Positions 55,932 to 64,000 of a stretch of 64,000 nt of DNA are shown here, piece by piece. This DNA is from an uncultured Spartobacteria bacterium. Its GTDB lineage: Bacteria > Verrucomicrobiota > Verrucomicrobiia > Chthoniobacterales > Chthoniobacteraceae. Under the pieces are notes generated by a model, which had not been told where the DNA came from, made no database searches, and saw only the letters and a program-made list of their open reading frames with translations. The stretch is taken from NCBI GenBank assembly GCA_903882875.1, contig CAIRYQ010000015.1, positions 1 through 64,000 on the forward strand, read 5' to 3'. Position 1 is the stretch's first letter, and the number at the start of each line of letters is the position of its first letter. The translations under genes were made by a program, and so were the position numbers.

Positions 55932-57473
55932 TCACTTGCCGCGCGACGGGAGCTTGCGGTCGTCCGCGACTTGGATGAAAGGCAGCAAATCTTTGCGCTC
56001 CGTCGTGTCGCTCGACTTGATGGCCCCCCACGGCGTCTCGTCCACATCGCGCAGGCGAAGTTCGTAGGTGTCGCCGATCTTGTATTTGCTGAGCGGTTGC
56101 GGCTGGCGGTGGATGTGAGCGGGGTGCATCACGAGGATCTCCTTTTCCTGATACTCGCCCTTCACGACTTTCACGACATCATACACGTAGGCCACGAGCG
56201 ATTCATGGTACGGCGCGAACTGCTCGGGCCGCAGCGGTGGTGATTTGAAAGTGAGCCTGGCCTTCACCACGAGCGCCTTGTCGTCCACGGCAGGGTTCGC
56301 GACGGGCGGCTTTTCCTCCTCCGGCACCTGCGCGGTGATCACGGGCGGCAGCGGCTGGAAAGTGAGATCGCCCATCACGCGCTCGAAGACGCGGTCGGCC
56401 CAGCGGTTCATGTCCGCGCCGCCGAAGTGCTCGTGGTCGCGCTGCAAGCCGGTGAACGGGTAGCGGACCAGCGTGCGGCTATCAATCACCGTGGCCGCGG
56501 GCGCGGTGTATCGGACGCAGCGCTCGAAGACGAATTCCTGAATCTCGCTGGTCATCCGGCCCGAGGTCGGCGAGCCGATCCAGTAGATCTTGCGCAGCGA
56601 GGTGTGCGTCTTCAGCACCTCGCGCATGAACGGCACGATGTGGCTTTTCAGCGCCTTGTCGTGGCGCTCGGGGTTGATGGATTTTCCGTCGGTGAAAAGG
56701 TCGAAGAGGTTTGTGCCGGTCTGGATGATGAGGATGTCCGGCTTCACATGATCGAGCAGATCCTCGATCTTCGGGACCGGGTGCGCCTTCGGCTTTGTGC
56801 CGCGCCTGTTGCCGTAGGTGTCCTCGACGACGATCGGCCCGCTGCCGTCGTCTTCGGATTCGATCGTGAAAAATCCGCAGCACGTCTTTGCATTCGAGTA
56901 GCCGCCGTTCCGCAGCCAGCTCAACGGGACGGTGCCGCAGGTCATGTAGGTGTAAACGGACTTGAACTGCGGCGACTTGCGGAAGCGGCTGTCGAGGCGC
57001 TGGCCGAATCCGCAGAGGCTCAGCGAGTCGCCGAGGATGAGGACGGAAAGATCCTTCGCCGATTCCGCGGTCACTGCCGTCTTGCGGATTTGCGCGGTGA
57101 GCGAGACTGCGGTCTCCGCCACGGGATCAAACGAAGCCGCCGCCGTGAACCACGGCTCGTCACCGGACTTCGTTTTTGTCGGAGCCTTTGCCTTCGCGGT
57201 CGCGGGCGTGATGCTTTTTGAAAACCTCGGGGATGAGCCGGATGTCTTCGGGAGACTCACCACGCGGGCTTTCGGGATCGCGGGCTCCGCCAACGGATCG
57301 GCTGCCTCGGAATCCTTCACGATCGGCCGCGGTTGCGCCGTCGCGATCGGTGCGAAGGCGAACAACGCAGCCGCGATCCACGAAGCGGCCCGCGCGAGCT
57401 GTCGGCGGATGCCGCGAGGTGCAGGCTGGTCGGCTGATGGCTGTTCCAATCTTGTCCTTAAAAGAATCGGCAT
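55932..57473 (-). CDS. SGNH/GDSL hydrolase with C-terminal extension, secreted
   Basis: This 513-residue protein has an N-terminal membrane or signal region (residues 25-48), a Pro/Thr/Lys-rich linker, then the SGNH domain from about residue 145. It contains LILGDSLSLCGFGQRL, a Cys-containing block YMTCGTVPLSWL, IIQTGTNLFD, and HEHFGGADMNRW near the end of the core. The sequence between these blocks parallels the neighbour at 55138. The last roughly 130 residues (from VPEEEKPPVANPA) are unique, rich in beta-strands, and may bind a cell-surface polymer. It is probably part of an O-acetylation cluster with the AlgX-like gene upstream. Confidence 0.8.
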   Translation of the reverse strand: MPILLRTRLEQPSADQPAPRGIRRQLARAASWIAAALFAFAPIATAQPRPIVKDSEAADPLAEPAIPKARVVSLPKTSGSSPRFSKSITPATAKAKAPTKTKSGDEPWFTAAASFDPVAETAVSLTAQIRKTAVTAESAKDLSVLILGDSLSLCGFGQRLDSRFRKSPQFKSVYTYMTCGTVPLSWLRNGGYSNAKTCCGFFTIESEDDGSGPIVVEDTYGNRRGTKPKAHPVPKIEDLLDHVKPDILIIQTGTNLFDLFTDGKSINPERHDKALKSHIVPFMREVLKTHTSLRKIYWIGSPTSGRMTSEIQEFVFERCVRYTAPAATVIDSRTLVRYPFTGLQRDHEHFGGADMNRWADRVFERVMGDLTFQPLPPVITAQVPEEEKPPVANPAVDDKALVVKARLTFKSPPLRPEQFAPYHESLVAYVYDVVKVVKGEYQEKEILVMHPAHIHRQPQPLSKYKIGDTYELRLRDVDETPWGAIKSSDTTERKDLLPFIQVADDRKLPSRGK

Positions 57474-57524
57474 TTCAAAATTGATGTCGCTTGGCCGCGC
57501 GTGCAGGGATCGTGCCGCGCTTTT

Positions 57525-58532
57525 TCACTTCGCCACGGGCAGCTTCGGCCAGCCGGAATCCGCCTCGGTGAATTCCCTCGCGGTGAAGCACCAGACGACG
57601 ACCTTTTTCTTCGCGAGATACGCCGCGTCCTTGAGGCTCTTCCGGTAGAGGGCCGTGCGCACAGCAGACGCGCCGGAGCCGCGCGTGCCGATCAGGTCGG
57701 GCGCGATGCCGATTTCCGCGGCGAGCTGATCGAGCAGGCCCGCGCGCTCGGCGAGGAAGTCGTGAAAGACGAGCGTGTGGCTGTCGCCGATGAGCAGCAC
57801 CGGGCTGTTGGAATCGGGCGCGACTGCACCGCCGCCGAGGCCGCTCACCGTCCGCACGGCGATCTTTTCATCGTCGCCTTTGCTGCCGCCGGGCAGGTCG
57901 CGCAGGTCGCCGTGGATCGGGATCGTCTTCCATTCCGAATCCCATTTGGCCGTTCGCAACAGTTGGAGTTTTCCTTCGATCGCCTTTGCGATCGCCTGCG
58001 CCGCAAGCACGCAGCCGCTGCCGGACCAGTGCGTGTCCGTCGCGCAAAAAACCGGGCCGTGTTCGCCCGTCTTGCCCGCGATCAAAATCGGCGCGAGGTC
58101 GAGCACTTCGACACCGGCGGTTTTCAGCGCGGCGAAAAATTCCTTGAGCGACGCCAGCGAGCCGTCCGGGGTCGCGCCCTCGATCAGTTTCTCGGAATAG
58201 ATCGCGGCCTTCGGCGGCACCGGCACGAGGAGCAGATCAATGCCGCGCGCTTTCAACTGCGTCTGGAAATCCACGATCGCCGGAATCGGATCAGCCAGAT
58301 CCGGCTTTGGAGAGCGGCTCACCTTTGCCGCGGCGTCGCCCCAGAAACGGTCGAACGAAAGCATCCGCAGCTCCGACGCGAGGAACAGCCAGCCGTCGCT
58401 TCCCGCGACCACGCCCGCCTTCGCCTTTTCCGCAGCCGCGAACCGCGCGCCGAACTCCGCGCGCGGCGGCCCTGCGTGCGCGCACGTCACGGCGGCGCAG
58501 CAGGCGAGGATCTTGAGGACGGAAAATTTCAT
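57525..58532 (-). CDS. AlgX/AlgJ-like SGNH acetyltransferase-type protein, secreted
   Basis: The start at 58532 gives 335 residues with a signal peptide (to about 20). SDGWLFLASEL (45-55) is the AlgX/AlgJ opening motif, CATDTHWSGSG carries the Asp166-Thr-His168-Trp motif, and LIGDSHTLVF has the Ser250 nucleophile. These are the catalytic elements of the alginate O-acetyltransferase family. It lies divergent from the algI gene at 58667, with 134 bases between starts, and resembles the product of 60142. The two may work with the same or different AlgI proteins. Confidence 0.87.
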   Translation of the reverse strand: MKFSVLKILACCAAVTCAHAGPPRAEFGARFAAAEKAKAGVVAGSDGWLFLASELRMLSFDRFWGDAAAKVSRSPKPDLADPIPAIVDFQTQLKARGIDLLLVPVPPKAAIYSEKLIEGATPDGSLASLKEFFAALKTAGVEVLDLAPILIAGKTGEHGPVFCATDTHWSGSGCVLAAQAIAKAIEGKLQLLRTAKWDSEWKTIPIHGDLRDLPGGSKGDDEKIAVRTVSGLGGGAVAPDSNSPVLLIGDSHTLVFHDFLAERAGLLDQLAAEIGIAPDLIGTRGSGASAVRTALYRKSLKDAAYLAKKKVVVWCFTAREFTEADSGWPKLPVAK

Positions 58533-58666
58533 GGAATCGGTATGGCGAGGCAGGTGCTCGCGCGAGCGGCTCCCTCTAACGGAAGCGGCACAGGATTCAA
58601 CTTCCAATTTGGAAGCGACCTGCTCCATCGTCCGCACCTTCGCGCCCGCCCGCGCGCGACCGACGA
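58533..58666. promoter_or_regulatory. Divergent promoter region of the O-acetylation cluster
   Basis: The 134-base gap between the divergent starts of the AlgX-like and algI genes should contain both promoters. No clear sigma-70 boxes can be defended by eye. The arrangement implies shared control. Confidence 0.45.
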
Positions 58667-60142
58667 ATGGTTTTCAGCTCGTACATTTTCATCTACTTTT
58701 TCCTGCCGCTCACGCTGCTCGGCTACTACCTGCTGAAGCCCGCGCGGCAGCGCATGCGCAATCTGTGGCTTGTGCTCACCGGCTACACTTTTTACGGCTG
58801 GGCGGAGCCGCGCTTCGTGCTGCTCATGTTCGTCACCACGTCGCTCGACTGGCTGCTCAGCCTCATGATCGCACATGATGACTGGCGCGTGTGGCGTGCG
58901 CGGGGAAAGGACGCACCAACGCTCGTGCCGGGCACCGCGCGCAGCCGCACGCAGCGCCGCGCGCTGCTCGGCTCCATCGTCAGCAATCTCGTCGCGCTCG
59001 GCTTTTTCAAATACTTCAATTTCGGCCTCGAAGCGTTCAATGCGCTGCTCGGCTCGCTCGGCCTCGGCCATCTGCAATGGGATCCCGCGCTGCGCATCGT
59101 GCTGCCGCTCGGCATCAGTTTCTACACGTTCCAGGCGCTCAGCTACATCATTGACGTCTATCGTGGCGACGCGAAGGCGATGGCCAACTTCATTGATTTC
59201 TCCTGCTTCGTCTCGATGCTCCCGCACCTCGTCGCCGGGCCGATCCTGAAGTTTTCCTTCCTCGCCGAACAGCTCCGACAGCGCACGCTCACGGGTGACA
59301 AATTCGCGCGCGGCGCCGCGTTCTTTCTCATGGGGCTCGCAAAAAAAATCCTTCTCGCGAACCCGTGCGGAAAGATCGCCGACACCGCGTTCGACGCGCT
59401 CTCGCGCGGCGCGCTGGAGGCGTGGGTCGGCGTGACGGGCTACTCGTTCCAGATCTACTTCGACTTCAGCGGCTACTCCGACATGGCGATCGGCCTCGGC
59501 CTCATGTTCGGCTTCATCTTCGCGAAAAATTTCGACGCGCCGTATCGCGCCGAATCCATCACCGACTTCTGGCGACGCTGGCACATCTCGCTCTCCACAT
59601 GGCTGCGCGAATACCTCTACATCCCGCTTGGCGGAAACCGCGGCAGCGAGGCGCGCACGTATTTCAATCTCATCCTCACGATGCTGCTCGGCGGCCTGTG
59701 GCACGGCGCGTCGTGGAATTTCATCATCTGGGGCGGCATCCACGGCGGGATGCTCGCGGCGGAACGCGCGGGGGGGCGTGAGAATTTCTACAAGCGTCTC
59801 CCGCGGCCATTCCGCATCGGCGTCACGTTTGTGATTGTTATGCTTGGGTGGGTGTTTTTCCGCGCCGCGGATCTGCCGCGTGCGCTCGGCTATCTCGCGG
59901 ACATGTTCGGCACGCGAGCCCTGCCCGACGGCGCGCGGCTCATCTCCGGCGTGCTCTTCCAGCCATACCTGCTCCTCGCGCTCGCGCTCGCCGCGATCGT
60001 CGTGTGGGCTGGTCGGCAGACGTGGGACTGGACGCAGCGGCTCACGCTCGGAAAGGCCGCGCTGTGCATCGCGCTCGGGTGGCTCGCGCTCGTCGTCCTC
60101 GCCACGCAGGAATATAATCCGTTCATCTATTTCATATTCTGA
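58667..60142 (+). CDS. MBOAT family O-acyltransferase (AlgI-like), second copy
   Basis: This 491-residue membrane protein is AlgI-like: MVFSSYIFIYFFLPLT at the N-terminus, YFDFSGYSDMAIG, FWRRWHISLSTWLREYLYIPLGGNR, and GGLWHGASWNFIIWGG with the conserved His residues. It is closely similar in layout to the protein at 11203. It should deliver acetyl groups to the partner AlgJ-like protein, whose start overlaps the stop by TGATG. The first AlgI has a different kind of partner, so the two modules probably acetylate different targets or at different times. Confidence 0.92.
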   Translation: MVFSSYIFIYFFLPLTLLGYYLLKPARQRMRNLWLVLTGYTFYGWAEPRFVLLMFVTTSLDWLLSLMIAHDDWRVWRARGKDAPTLVPGTARSRTQRRALLGSIVSNLVALGFFKYFNFGLEAFNALLGSLGLGHLQWDPALRIVLPLGISFYTFQALSYIIDVYRGDAKAMANFIDFSCFVSMLPHLVAGPILKFSFLAEQLRQRTLTGDKFARGAAFFLMGLAKKILLANPCGKIADTAFDALSRGALEAWVGVTGYSFQIYFDFSGYSDMAIGLGLMFGFIFAKNFDAPYRAESITDFWRRWHISLSTWLREYLYIPLGGNRGSEARTYFNLILTMLLGGLWHGASWNFIIWGGIHGGMLAAERAGGRENFYKRLPRPFRIGVTFVIVMLGWVFFRAADLPRALGYLADMFGTRALPDGARLISGVLFQPYLLLALALAAIVVWAGRQTWDWTQRLTLGKAALCIALGWLALVVLATQEYNPFIYFIF

Positions 60143-61797
60143 TGAGCAAGCCTCCCACACCACCCGAGCACTCGCTGCCGAGCTACGGCGAGCCGACTCC
60201 CGAGACGCGGAAAAAAATGTCGCGCGAGGACGAGGCCGAGCTTGCGCTGGGCCGCACGGATTTTTCGCCCGGCGCGCGCACGCTGCTCATCGTCGCATTT
60301 CTCGTCACGATCCTCGCGGTGATCGCGGCTCAGATCATCGCGCGTCAGACCGTCTTTGAAATGCCCGGAGTTCTGCCGCCGTCGGCGAAAGTGAAGGCCG
60401 CGAAATCGCTCGCGGATTATTGGGAGCTGATTCCCAAGGCCGAGCACATCAAGGCCGCGGAGAAGGATCTCGAAAAATTGTCCGTCATCGGAAAGGCGCT
60501 GCGCCCGCGCGTGCAGGGCGTGCTCACGGGCATGCTGCACAGCGGCACTGAGCAGGCATTCGTCGGGCGTGACGGCTGGCTCTTTTACCGCAGCGATGTG
60601 GAATATGTCACTGGTCCGCCGTTTCTCGATCCCGCGCGGCTCCGCCAGCGCGCACACGACACGAATGTGCAGCCCGATCCGGTGAAGGGCATCGTACATT
60701 TCCGCGACCAGCTCGCGAAGCGCGGCATCGAACTCATCGTCATGCCCATGCCGGTGAAGCCGTGCATCGAGGGCGACAAGCTCGGCGCACGCGCGGGCAC
60801 GGCGCTGCACAATGTTTCGCACGCCGAATTTCTCGCGCGTCTCGCAGCCGCGAAAGTGCGCGTCTTCGACCCCACGCCGCTGCTCCTCGCGCGCAAGCCC
60901 GCGCCGCAATATCTCGAAACTGACACGCACTGGCGGCCCGAAGCGATGGAATTCATCGCGCAGAAACTTGCCGCCGAAATCCAGCCCGGCACCGCCGCCG
61001 AATCGCCCGTGGCCGAAAAGCACATTCTCGCGCTCGGCGACATCGTTGCGCTGCTCGGTCTGCCGAAGTCGCAGGTGTATTTCCGTCCAGAGACCGTCAC
61101 GATTCATCAGGTGCATGCCGGCAACGGCCTCTGGCGTCCGAGCGCCGACGCGAGCGCGCTGCTGCTCGGCGACAGCTTCGCAAACATTTTTTCGATGGAA
61201 GCATTGGGTTGGGGTGAATCCGCCGGTTTCGCCGAGCACCTCAGCCGCGCGCTCGGCCAGCCGCTCGACTGCATCCTGCGCAACAGCGACGGCTCCCACG
61301 CCACGCGTGAGCAGTTGCAGCGCGAACTCGCACTCGGCCGCGATCGTCTCGCGGGGAAAAAGATCGTCGTCTGGGAATTCGCAGCGCGCGAACTTTCCAT
61401 CGGCGACTGGAAACTTCTGCCGCTCGATCTCGGCACGCCGCCGCCGTCGAAATTTTTCGCGCCCGAGCCGGGCCAGTGGAAAACGATCACCGGCACCGTC
61501 GCCGCAATCTCGGCCGTTCCGCGCCCCGGCACGGTGCCCTACGCCGAGCACATCCTCACCGCACACCTCGTGGATCTCGAAGGTGCCGACGCCGGGCAGG
61601 CGCTCGTCTGCACTTGGAGCATGCGCGCGCAATTGTGGACGCCCGCCGCCCGACTGCGTCCCGGTGATCATGTGAAGCTGCGCGTGCGTGCGTGGGCCGA
61701 CGTCGCCGCGCAGTACGAAAAAATAAACCGCAGCGAACTTAGCGATACGGCGCTCCAGCTCGAAGAGCCCGTGTGGGCGGAGTTCCTCGAAAACTGA
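60142..61797 (+). CDS. AlgJ-like O-acetyltransferase partner
   Basis: The 551-residue protein has a short cytoplasmic segment, one membrane helix (about 46-68), and a periplasmic SGNH-like domain. GRDGWLFYRSDVEY matches the AlgJ/AlgX opening. ETDTHWRPEAM contains Asp261-Thr-His263-Trp, and LGDSFANIF has the Ser345 nucleophile. It has an additional C-terminal region of about 130 residues (PGQWKTITGTVAAIS to the end) with beta-strands, possibly a carbohydrate-binding module. Its start overlaps the algI stop, indicating coupled translation. Confidence 0.88.
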   Translation: MSKPPTPPEHSLPSYGEPTPETRKKMSREDEAELALGRTDFSPGARTLLIVAFLVTILAVIAAQIIARQTVFEMPGVLPPSAKVKAAKSLADYWELIPKAEHIKAAEKDLEKLSVIGKALRPRVQGVLTGMLHSGTEQAFVGRDGWLFYRSDVEYVTGPPFLDPARLRQRAHDTNVQPDPVKGIVHFRDQLAKRGIELIVMPMPVKPCIEGDKLGARAGTALHNVSHAEFLARLAAAKVRVFDPTPLLLARKPAPQYLETDTHWRPEAMEFIAQKLAAEIQPGTAAESPVAEKHILALGDIVALLGLPKSQVYFRPETVTIHQVHAGNGLWRPSADASALLLGDSFANIFSMEALGWGESAGFAEHLSRALGQPLDCILRNSDGSHATREQLQRELALGRDRLAGKKIVVWEFAARELSIGDWKLLPLDLGTPPPSKFFAPEPGQWKTITGTVAAISAVPRPGTVPYAEHILTAHLVDLEGADAGQALVCTWSMRAQLWTPAARLRPGDHVKLRVRAWADVAAQYEKINRSELSDTALQLEEPVWAEFLEN

Positions 61798-62087
61798 CGT
61801 CCTCTCCAAAAGCGGAGCGTCTTGAATGACGTTCTGGCTGTTTTGCGGAATGCACATTCCGGGCAGGCAGCGGAAAAGCAGGCGGGGTTCGCAGCTCCTC
61901 GCAGCCCCGCGCAGCAGGCCGCGCAAGTGGAGCGGGATCGGGTGCGTCAATTTTTCAGCGATCCGCACTCCGACAACGCATGCGGCGAGTTTTTCCGATT
62001 GATTCTCCCGCGGCTTCTGGCACATGTGCCGCGCCGGGCGGGCGTCCCCTCCGTACCCGTGGACCGGCATGGAAACAACCAACAGCC
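61798..62087. other. Intergenic region, nothing recognisable
   Basis: This 290-base gap after the AlgJ-like gene holds no open frame that looks like a gene and no convincing terminator. An imperfect hairpin (CTCC / GGAG around AAAAG) just past the stop could weakly mark a transcript end. Confidence 0.4.
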
Positions 62088-62390
62088 ATGGTCAACAAAC
62101 GAACAACAACCGAGGGAGCCAAAAAAAAGGCCGCCACCACTGCGCCCAAGCAGCGCACCACCGCAAAGCCGAAGGTCGCCGCCCGCACCGCGGGTGCCGC
62201 GCCGGCGGTCAAGCGCACGAAAAAGAAAACCGCCGAGCCGCCTGCAATCCGAAACGAGGACATCGCTCTTCGCGCCTACTTCATCGCCGAACGGCGCCAG
62301 CAGCTCGGGCTGCCGGGCGATTCGCTCGGCGACTGGACCGAGGCCGAGCGGCAGTTGCTCGCCGAGCGTGCCACGCATGGCGTGAACTAG
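62088..62390 (+). CDS. DUF2934 domain protein
   Basis: This is a 100-residue protein with a Lys/Ala/Thr-rich basic N-terminal half (KKKAATTAPKQ, KRTKKKTAEPP), followed by a DUF2934 helix pair: ALRAYFIAERRQQLGL and DWTEAERQLL. The family is small and of unknown function. The basic tail suggests nucleic acid binding, but nothing proves it. The start at 62088 avoids a run of unrelated upstream codons. Confidence 0.8.
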   Translation: MVNKRTTTEGAKKKAATTAPKQRTTAKPKVAARTAGAAPAVKRTKKKTAEPPAIRNEDIALRAYFIAERRQQLGLPGDSLGDWTEAERQLLAERATHGVN

Positions 62391-62506
62391 CTCGCTGCGG
62401 TCAAAATTAAGTGCCGCCCGCTGTCCGATCGCCGCGGGCGACCAGGGCATCGTTGCCGTGTCTTCGTTTCGCGAGGACGACGGGTCTCGAATGCGGTGCG
62501 CGGATA

Positions 62507-62923
62507 TCAGCTTCGATTCATCGCGTACGACAGCGCGATCCAGAGCGTGAGGAAAATCAGCGGCACGCCAATGACTGCCGACTGCCCGAGCAAGCGGACA
62601 AATGAGCCGCTGTGGACGGGCGGATCGTCCGGTGCCGCAAGGCTGTCGGCCAATTTGTGAAGGGTGCGCAGTGCGAACACCGCACCCAGCATTGTGAGCA
62701 GCAGCACGGCCACGCTCGCCATGCCGGCCACGGGCAGCATGCGCGTGAGCACGCGATGCACGGGCTCGTAGCGCGGCGAGAAAAATTCCTTCGGCGCATT
62801 CAGGCTGATGGCGAAGGCGGTGAGCAGGAAGGATTGCGAACCGACGAGCGCGGAGAGGCGCTGGTTGATGAGATTGTCCTCGTGCTCGATTCGGCTGCGG
62901 ATGAAATGGATCTTTTCGTTCAT
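62507..62923 (-). CDS. Small integral membrane protein of unknown function
   Basis: The 138-residue product starts MNEKIHFIRSRIEHEDNLINQRLS, a charged helical opening, followed by three or four hydrophobic stretches (about 25-40, 62-82, 110-132). I recall similar conserved hypothetical proteins in other bacteria but no assigned role. It is read divergently from the cytochrome P450 gene, with a hairpin-rich spacer between them. Confidence 0.7.
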   Translation of the reverse strand: MNEKIHFIRSRIEHEDNLINQRLSALVGSQSFLLTAFAISLNAPKEFFSPRYEPVHRVLTRMLPVAGMASVAVLLLTMLGAVFALRTLHKLADSLAAPDDPPVHSGSFVRLLGQSAVIGVPLIFLTLWIALSYAMNRS

Positions 62924-62962
62924 GGAAATCTGCGGACGGGCTTGCGGGCGTTCACGCACATT

Positions 62963-62992
62963 GGCACCGGCGGAAAGGATTCCGCCGGTGCC
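62963..62992. repeat. Strong 13-bp hairpin
   Basis: GGCACCGGCGGAA (62963-62975) pairs perfectly with TTCCGCCGGTGCC (62980-62992) around a 4-base loop, AGGA. There is no U-run after it on either strand, so it is not a standard terminator. It stands upstream of both divergent genes. Confidence 0.8.
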
Positions 62993-63065
62993 TGTGCGTA
63001 ACGTCAGCGTTGCGCAGGTTCGCCGCGTGGCACAAGCCGGATCACACGGAGGAAAAGGGCCGTGA

Positions 63066-63109
63066 CACAGCCATGCAACCTGTGAGTACGGCGGAACTCC
63101 GATGCCGCC
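63066..63109. repeat. Dispersed double-hairpin repeat, copy 2
   Basis: CACAG (63066-63070) pairs with CTGTG (63080-63084) around a loop holding TGCAA, followed by GGCGG (63090-63094) paired with CCGCC (63105-63109). The shared core GCGGAACTCCGAT (63091-63103) is identical to that at 18572-18584. The stem bases differ between the copies but keep pairing, as expected if structure is selected. Confidence 0.75.
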
Positions 63110-63242
63110 ATGCTCCGTTCAAAACTCAATCCTGATGCGCCGCTCCAGGTCTCGGCAGCCTTGCTCCCGCTGGGATCGCAGGGCTGGATTTCGCGCCGGG
63201 ATTTGTTTCGCTCCGCCACATTCCTGAAACACCGAGCGCCTC

Positions 63243-64000
63243 ATGAAAGAAAAAATCCGTGAAAATGCCGACCCCTTCCGCGACGTGCGCGAAAAATCCG
63301 GCGTGCTGCCGTGCGAGTTTCAGGGCGAGACGCTGCCGATGATTCTGCGCCACGCCGACGTGCGCGAGGCGGCGAAGGACTGGAAAAAATTCAGCTCGGA
63401 CGCACCGTTCCGCGTGCCGATCCCTTCGGAGGAGGCAGTGCGGACTATGCGCCAGCTCCCCATCGAGACGAACCCGCCGGAGCACACGGAATACCGTGCG
63501 ATCGTCGAGCCGTTCTTCCAGCGCGCGAAGCAGCCTGACACGATTGCGAAAGTCGAGGCGCTCATCGCGGAGATGCTCGGTGGTGCGCTTGCGCGCGACT
63601 CTGTCGAGATCGTGAACGACTTCGCGCTGCCCGTGCAGTCGCGCGCTCTCACATATTTGCTGAACGTGCCCGAGTCCGAGGGGCACAAGTGGATCGGCTG
63701 GGGCATCCACGTCTTCCGTGTGCAGGACGGCGAATTCAAGACGGGCACGGTGCTCGAGGATTACCTGCGCGCGCAGTTTGACCGCGCGGAGGCGATACTT
63801 TCTACGGATGCTCCGTCCGGCGACGATTTTTTCAGCGCGCTCACGCAGGCCGAATACCGTGGGCGGCGGCTCACGCGCGAGGAGATGATGGGCTTTGCAA
63901 ACCTCACTTTCGCGGGCGGGCGCGACACGGTCATCCACAGCATCTCGTCCGTCATCGCCTACGTCGCGCGGAACCCGGATGCGCTCGCGTATCTGCGCGA
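63243..64000 (+). CDS. Cytochrome P450 (truncated by window end)
   Basis: The frame is open to the last base and encodes the N-terminal roughly 252 residues of a soluble bacterial P450. LPIETNPPEHTEYRAIVEPFF is the helix C region with the heme-propionate Arg (HTEYR). AGGRDTVIHSISSV is the I helix with the oxygen-activating Thr. The heme-ligand Cys lies beyond the window. There is no ferredoxin or reductase gene within the window, so the electron donor is unknown. The substrate cannot be inferred. Confidence 0.9.
   Translation, partial: MKEKIRENADPFRDVREKSGVLPCEFQGETLPMILRHADVREAAKDWKKFSSDAPFRVPIPSEEAVRTMRQLPIETNPPEHTEYRAIVEPFFQRAKQPDTIAKVEALIAEMLGGALARDSVEIVNDFALPVQSRALTYLLNVPESEGHKWIGWGIHVFRVQDGEFKTGTVLEDYLRAQFDRAEAILSTDAPSGDDFFSALTQAEYRGRRLTREEMMGFANLTFAGGRDTVIHSISSVIAYVARNPDALAYLR

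Larger units (their letters stand above)
62924..63242. other. Hairpin-rich spacer upstream of the P450 gene
   Basis: This gap between two divergent genes contains three compact structures: a 13-bp stem at 62963-62992, a smaller AACG/CGTT hairpin around 63001-63014, and the double-hairpin repeat at 63066-63109. No gene is seen. Confidence 0.6.

Overview
The window looks like chromosomal DNA of a Verrucomicrobiota bacterium, probably near the Chthoniobacter/Spartobacteria side. This is inferred from gene content, not from a marker gene. The indicators are two loci of planctomycete/verrucomicrobial-type cytochrome (PSCyt/DUF1549-DUF1553) plus DUF1501 proteins, a fused SecDF, two AlgI-type O-acetylation modules, secreted LamG and polysaccharide-lyase proteins, high G+C with strong third-position bias, and dispersed hairpin repeats. 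No rRNA, tRNA or CRISPR array was found.

Layout. 0-3 kb (minus strand): a metK-ahcY operon for the activated methyl cycle, ending in a hairpin terminator. 3.4-11 kb (plus): recQ, then a PSCyt/DUF1553 gene and its DUF1501 partner, separated by two unrelated small genes (a cysteine-bearing orphan and an AbiEii-like nucleotidyltransferase). 11-14 kb: an AlgI O-acyltransferase with an SGNH-like partner. 13.8-18.5 kb: pabB (minus), a small secreted protein, yajC and secDF. 18.5-20 kb: a decayed IS5-family element fused to a broken hexose-6-phosphate mutarotase gene. 20-25.5 kb (minus): peroxiredoxin, PQQ-type beta-propeller protein, then a zinc-ribbon membrane gene and an SPFH gene with a DpnA-like methyltransferase and a small PD-(D/E)XK nuclease gene lodged between them.

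25.7-35 kb (plus): a tightly spaced run of PSCyt/DUF1553, DUF1501, SDR, creatininase-family hydrolase and MFS transporter, followed by a ceramidase-LamG protein. It looks like a catabolic operon for an unidentified substrate. 35-39 kb: M20 amidohydrolase (minus), a heparin-lyase-like protein and a large unrecognised secreted protein. 39-44 kb: an MHS-type MFS transporter divergent from an SDR, CoA-transferase and thiolase set for short-chain acyl-CoA/ketone metabolism. 44-50 kb: a 2013-residue alpha-2-macroglobulin. 50.6-55.1 kb: a roughly 1510-codon single-chain restriction-modification enzyme broken by one missing base. 55-62 kb: two tandem SGNH hydrolases and an AlgX-like protein (minus), divergent from a second AlgI-AlgJ pair. 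62-64 kb: a DUF2934 protein, a small membrane protein, a hairpin-rich spacer and a cytochrome P450 cut by the window end.

The most notable points are three apparent cargo insertions into conserved gene pairs or defence loci, in-frame short tandem repeats inside the PSCyt/DUF1501 genes (twice at the same homologous site), and several dispersed hairpin repeats.
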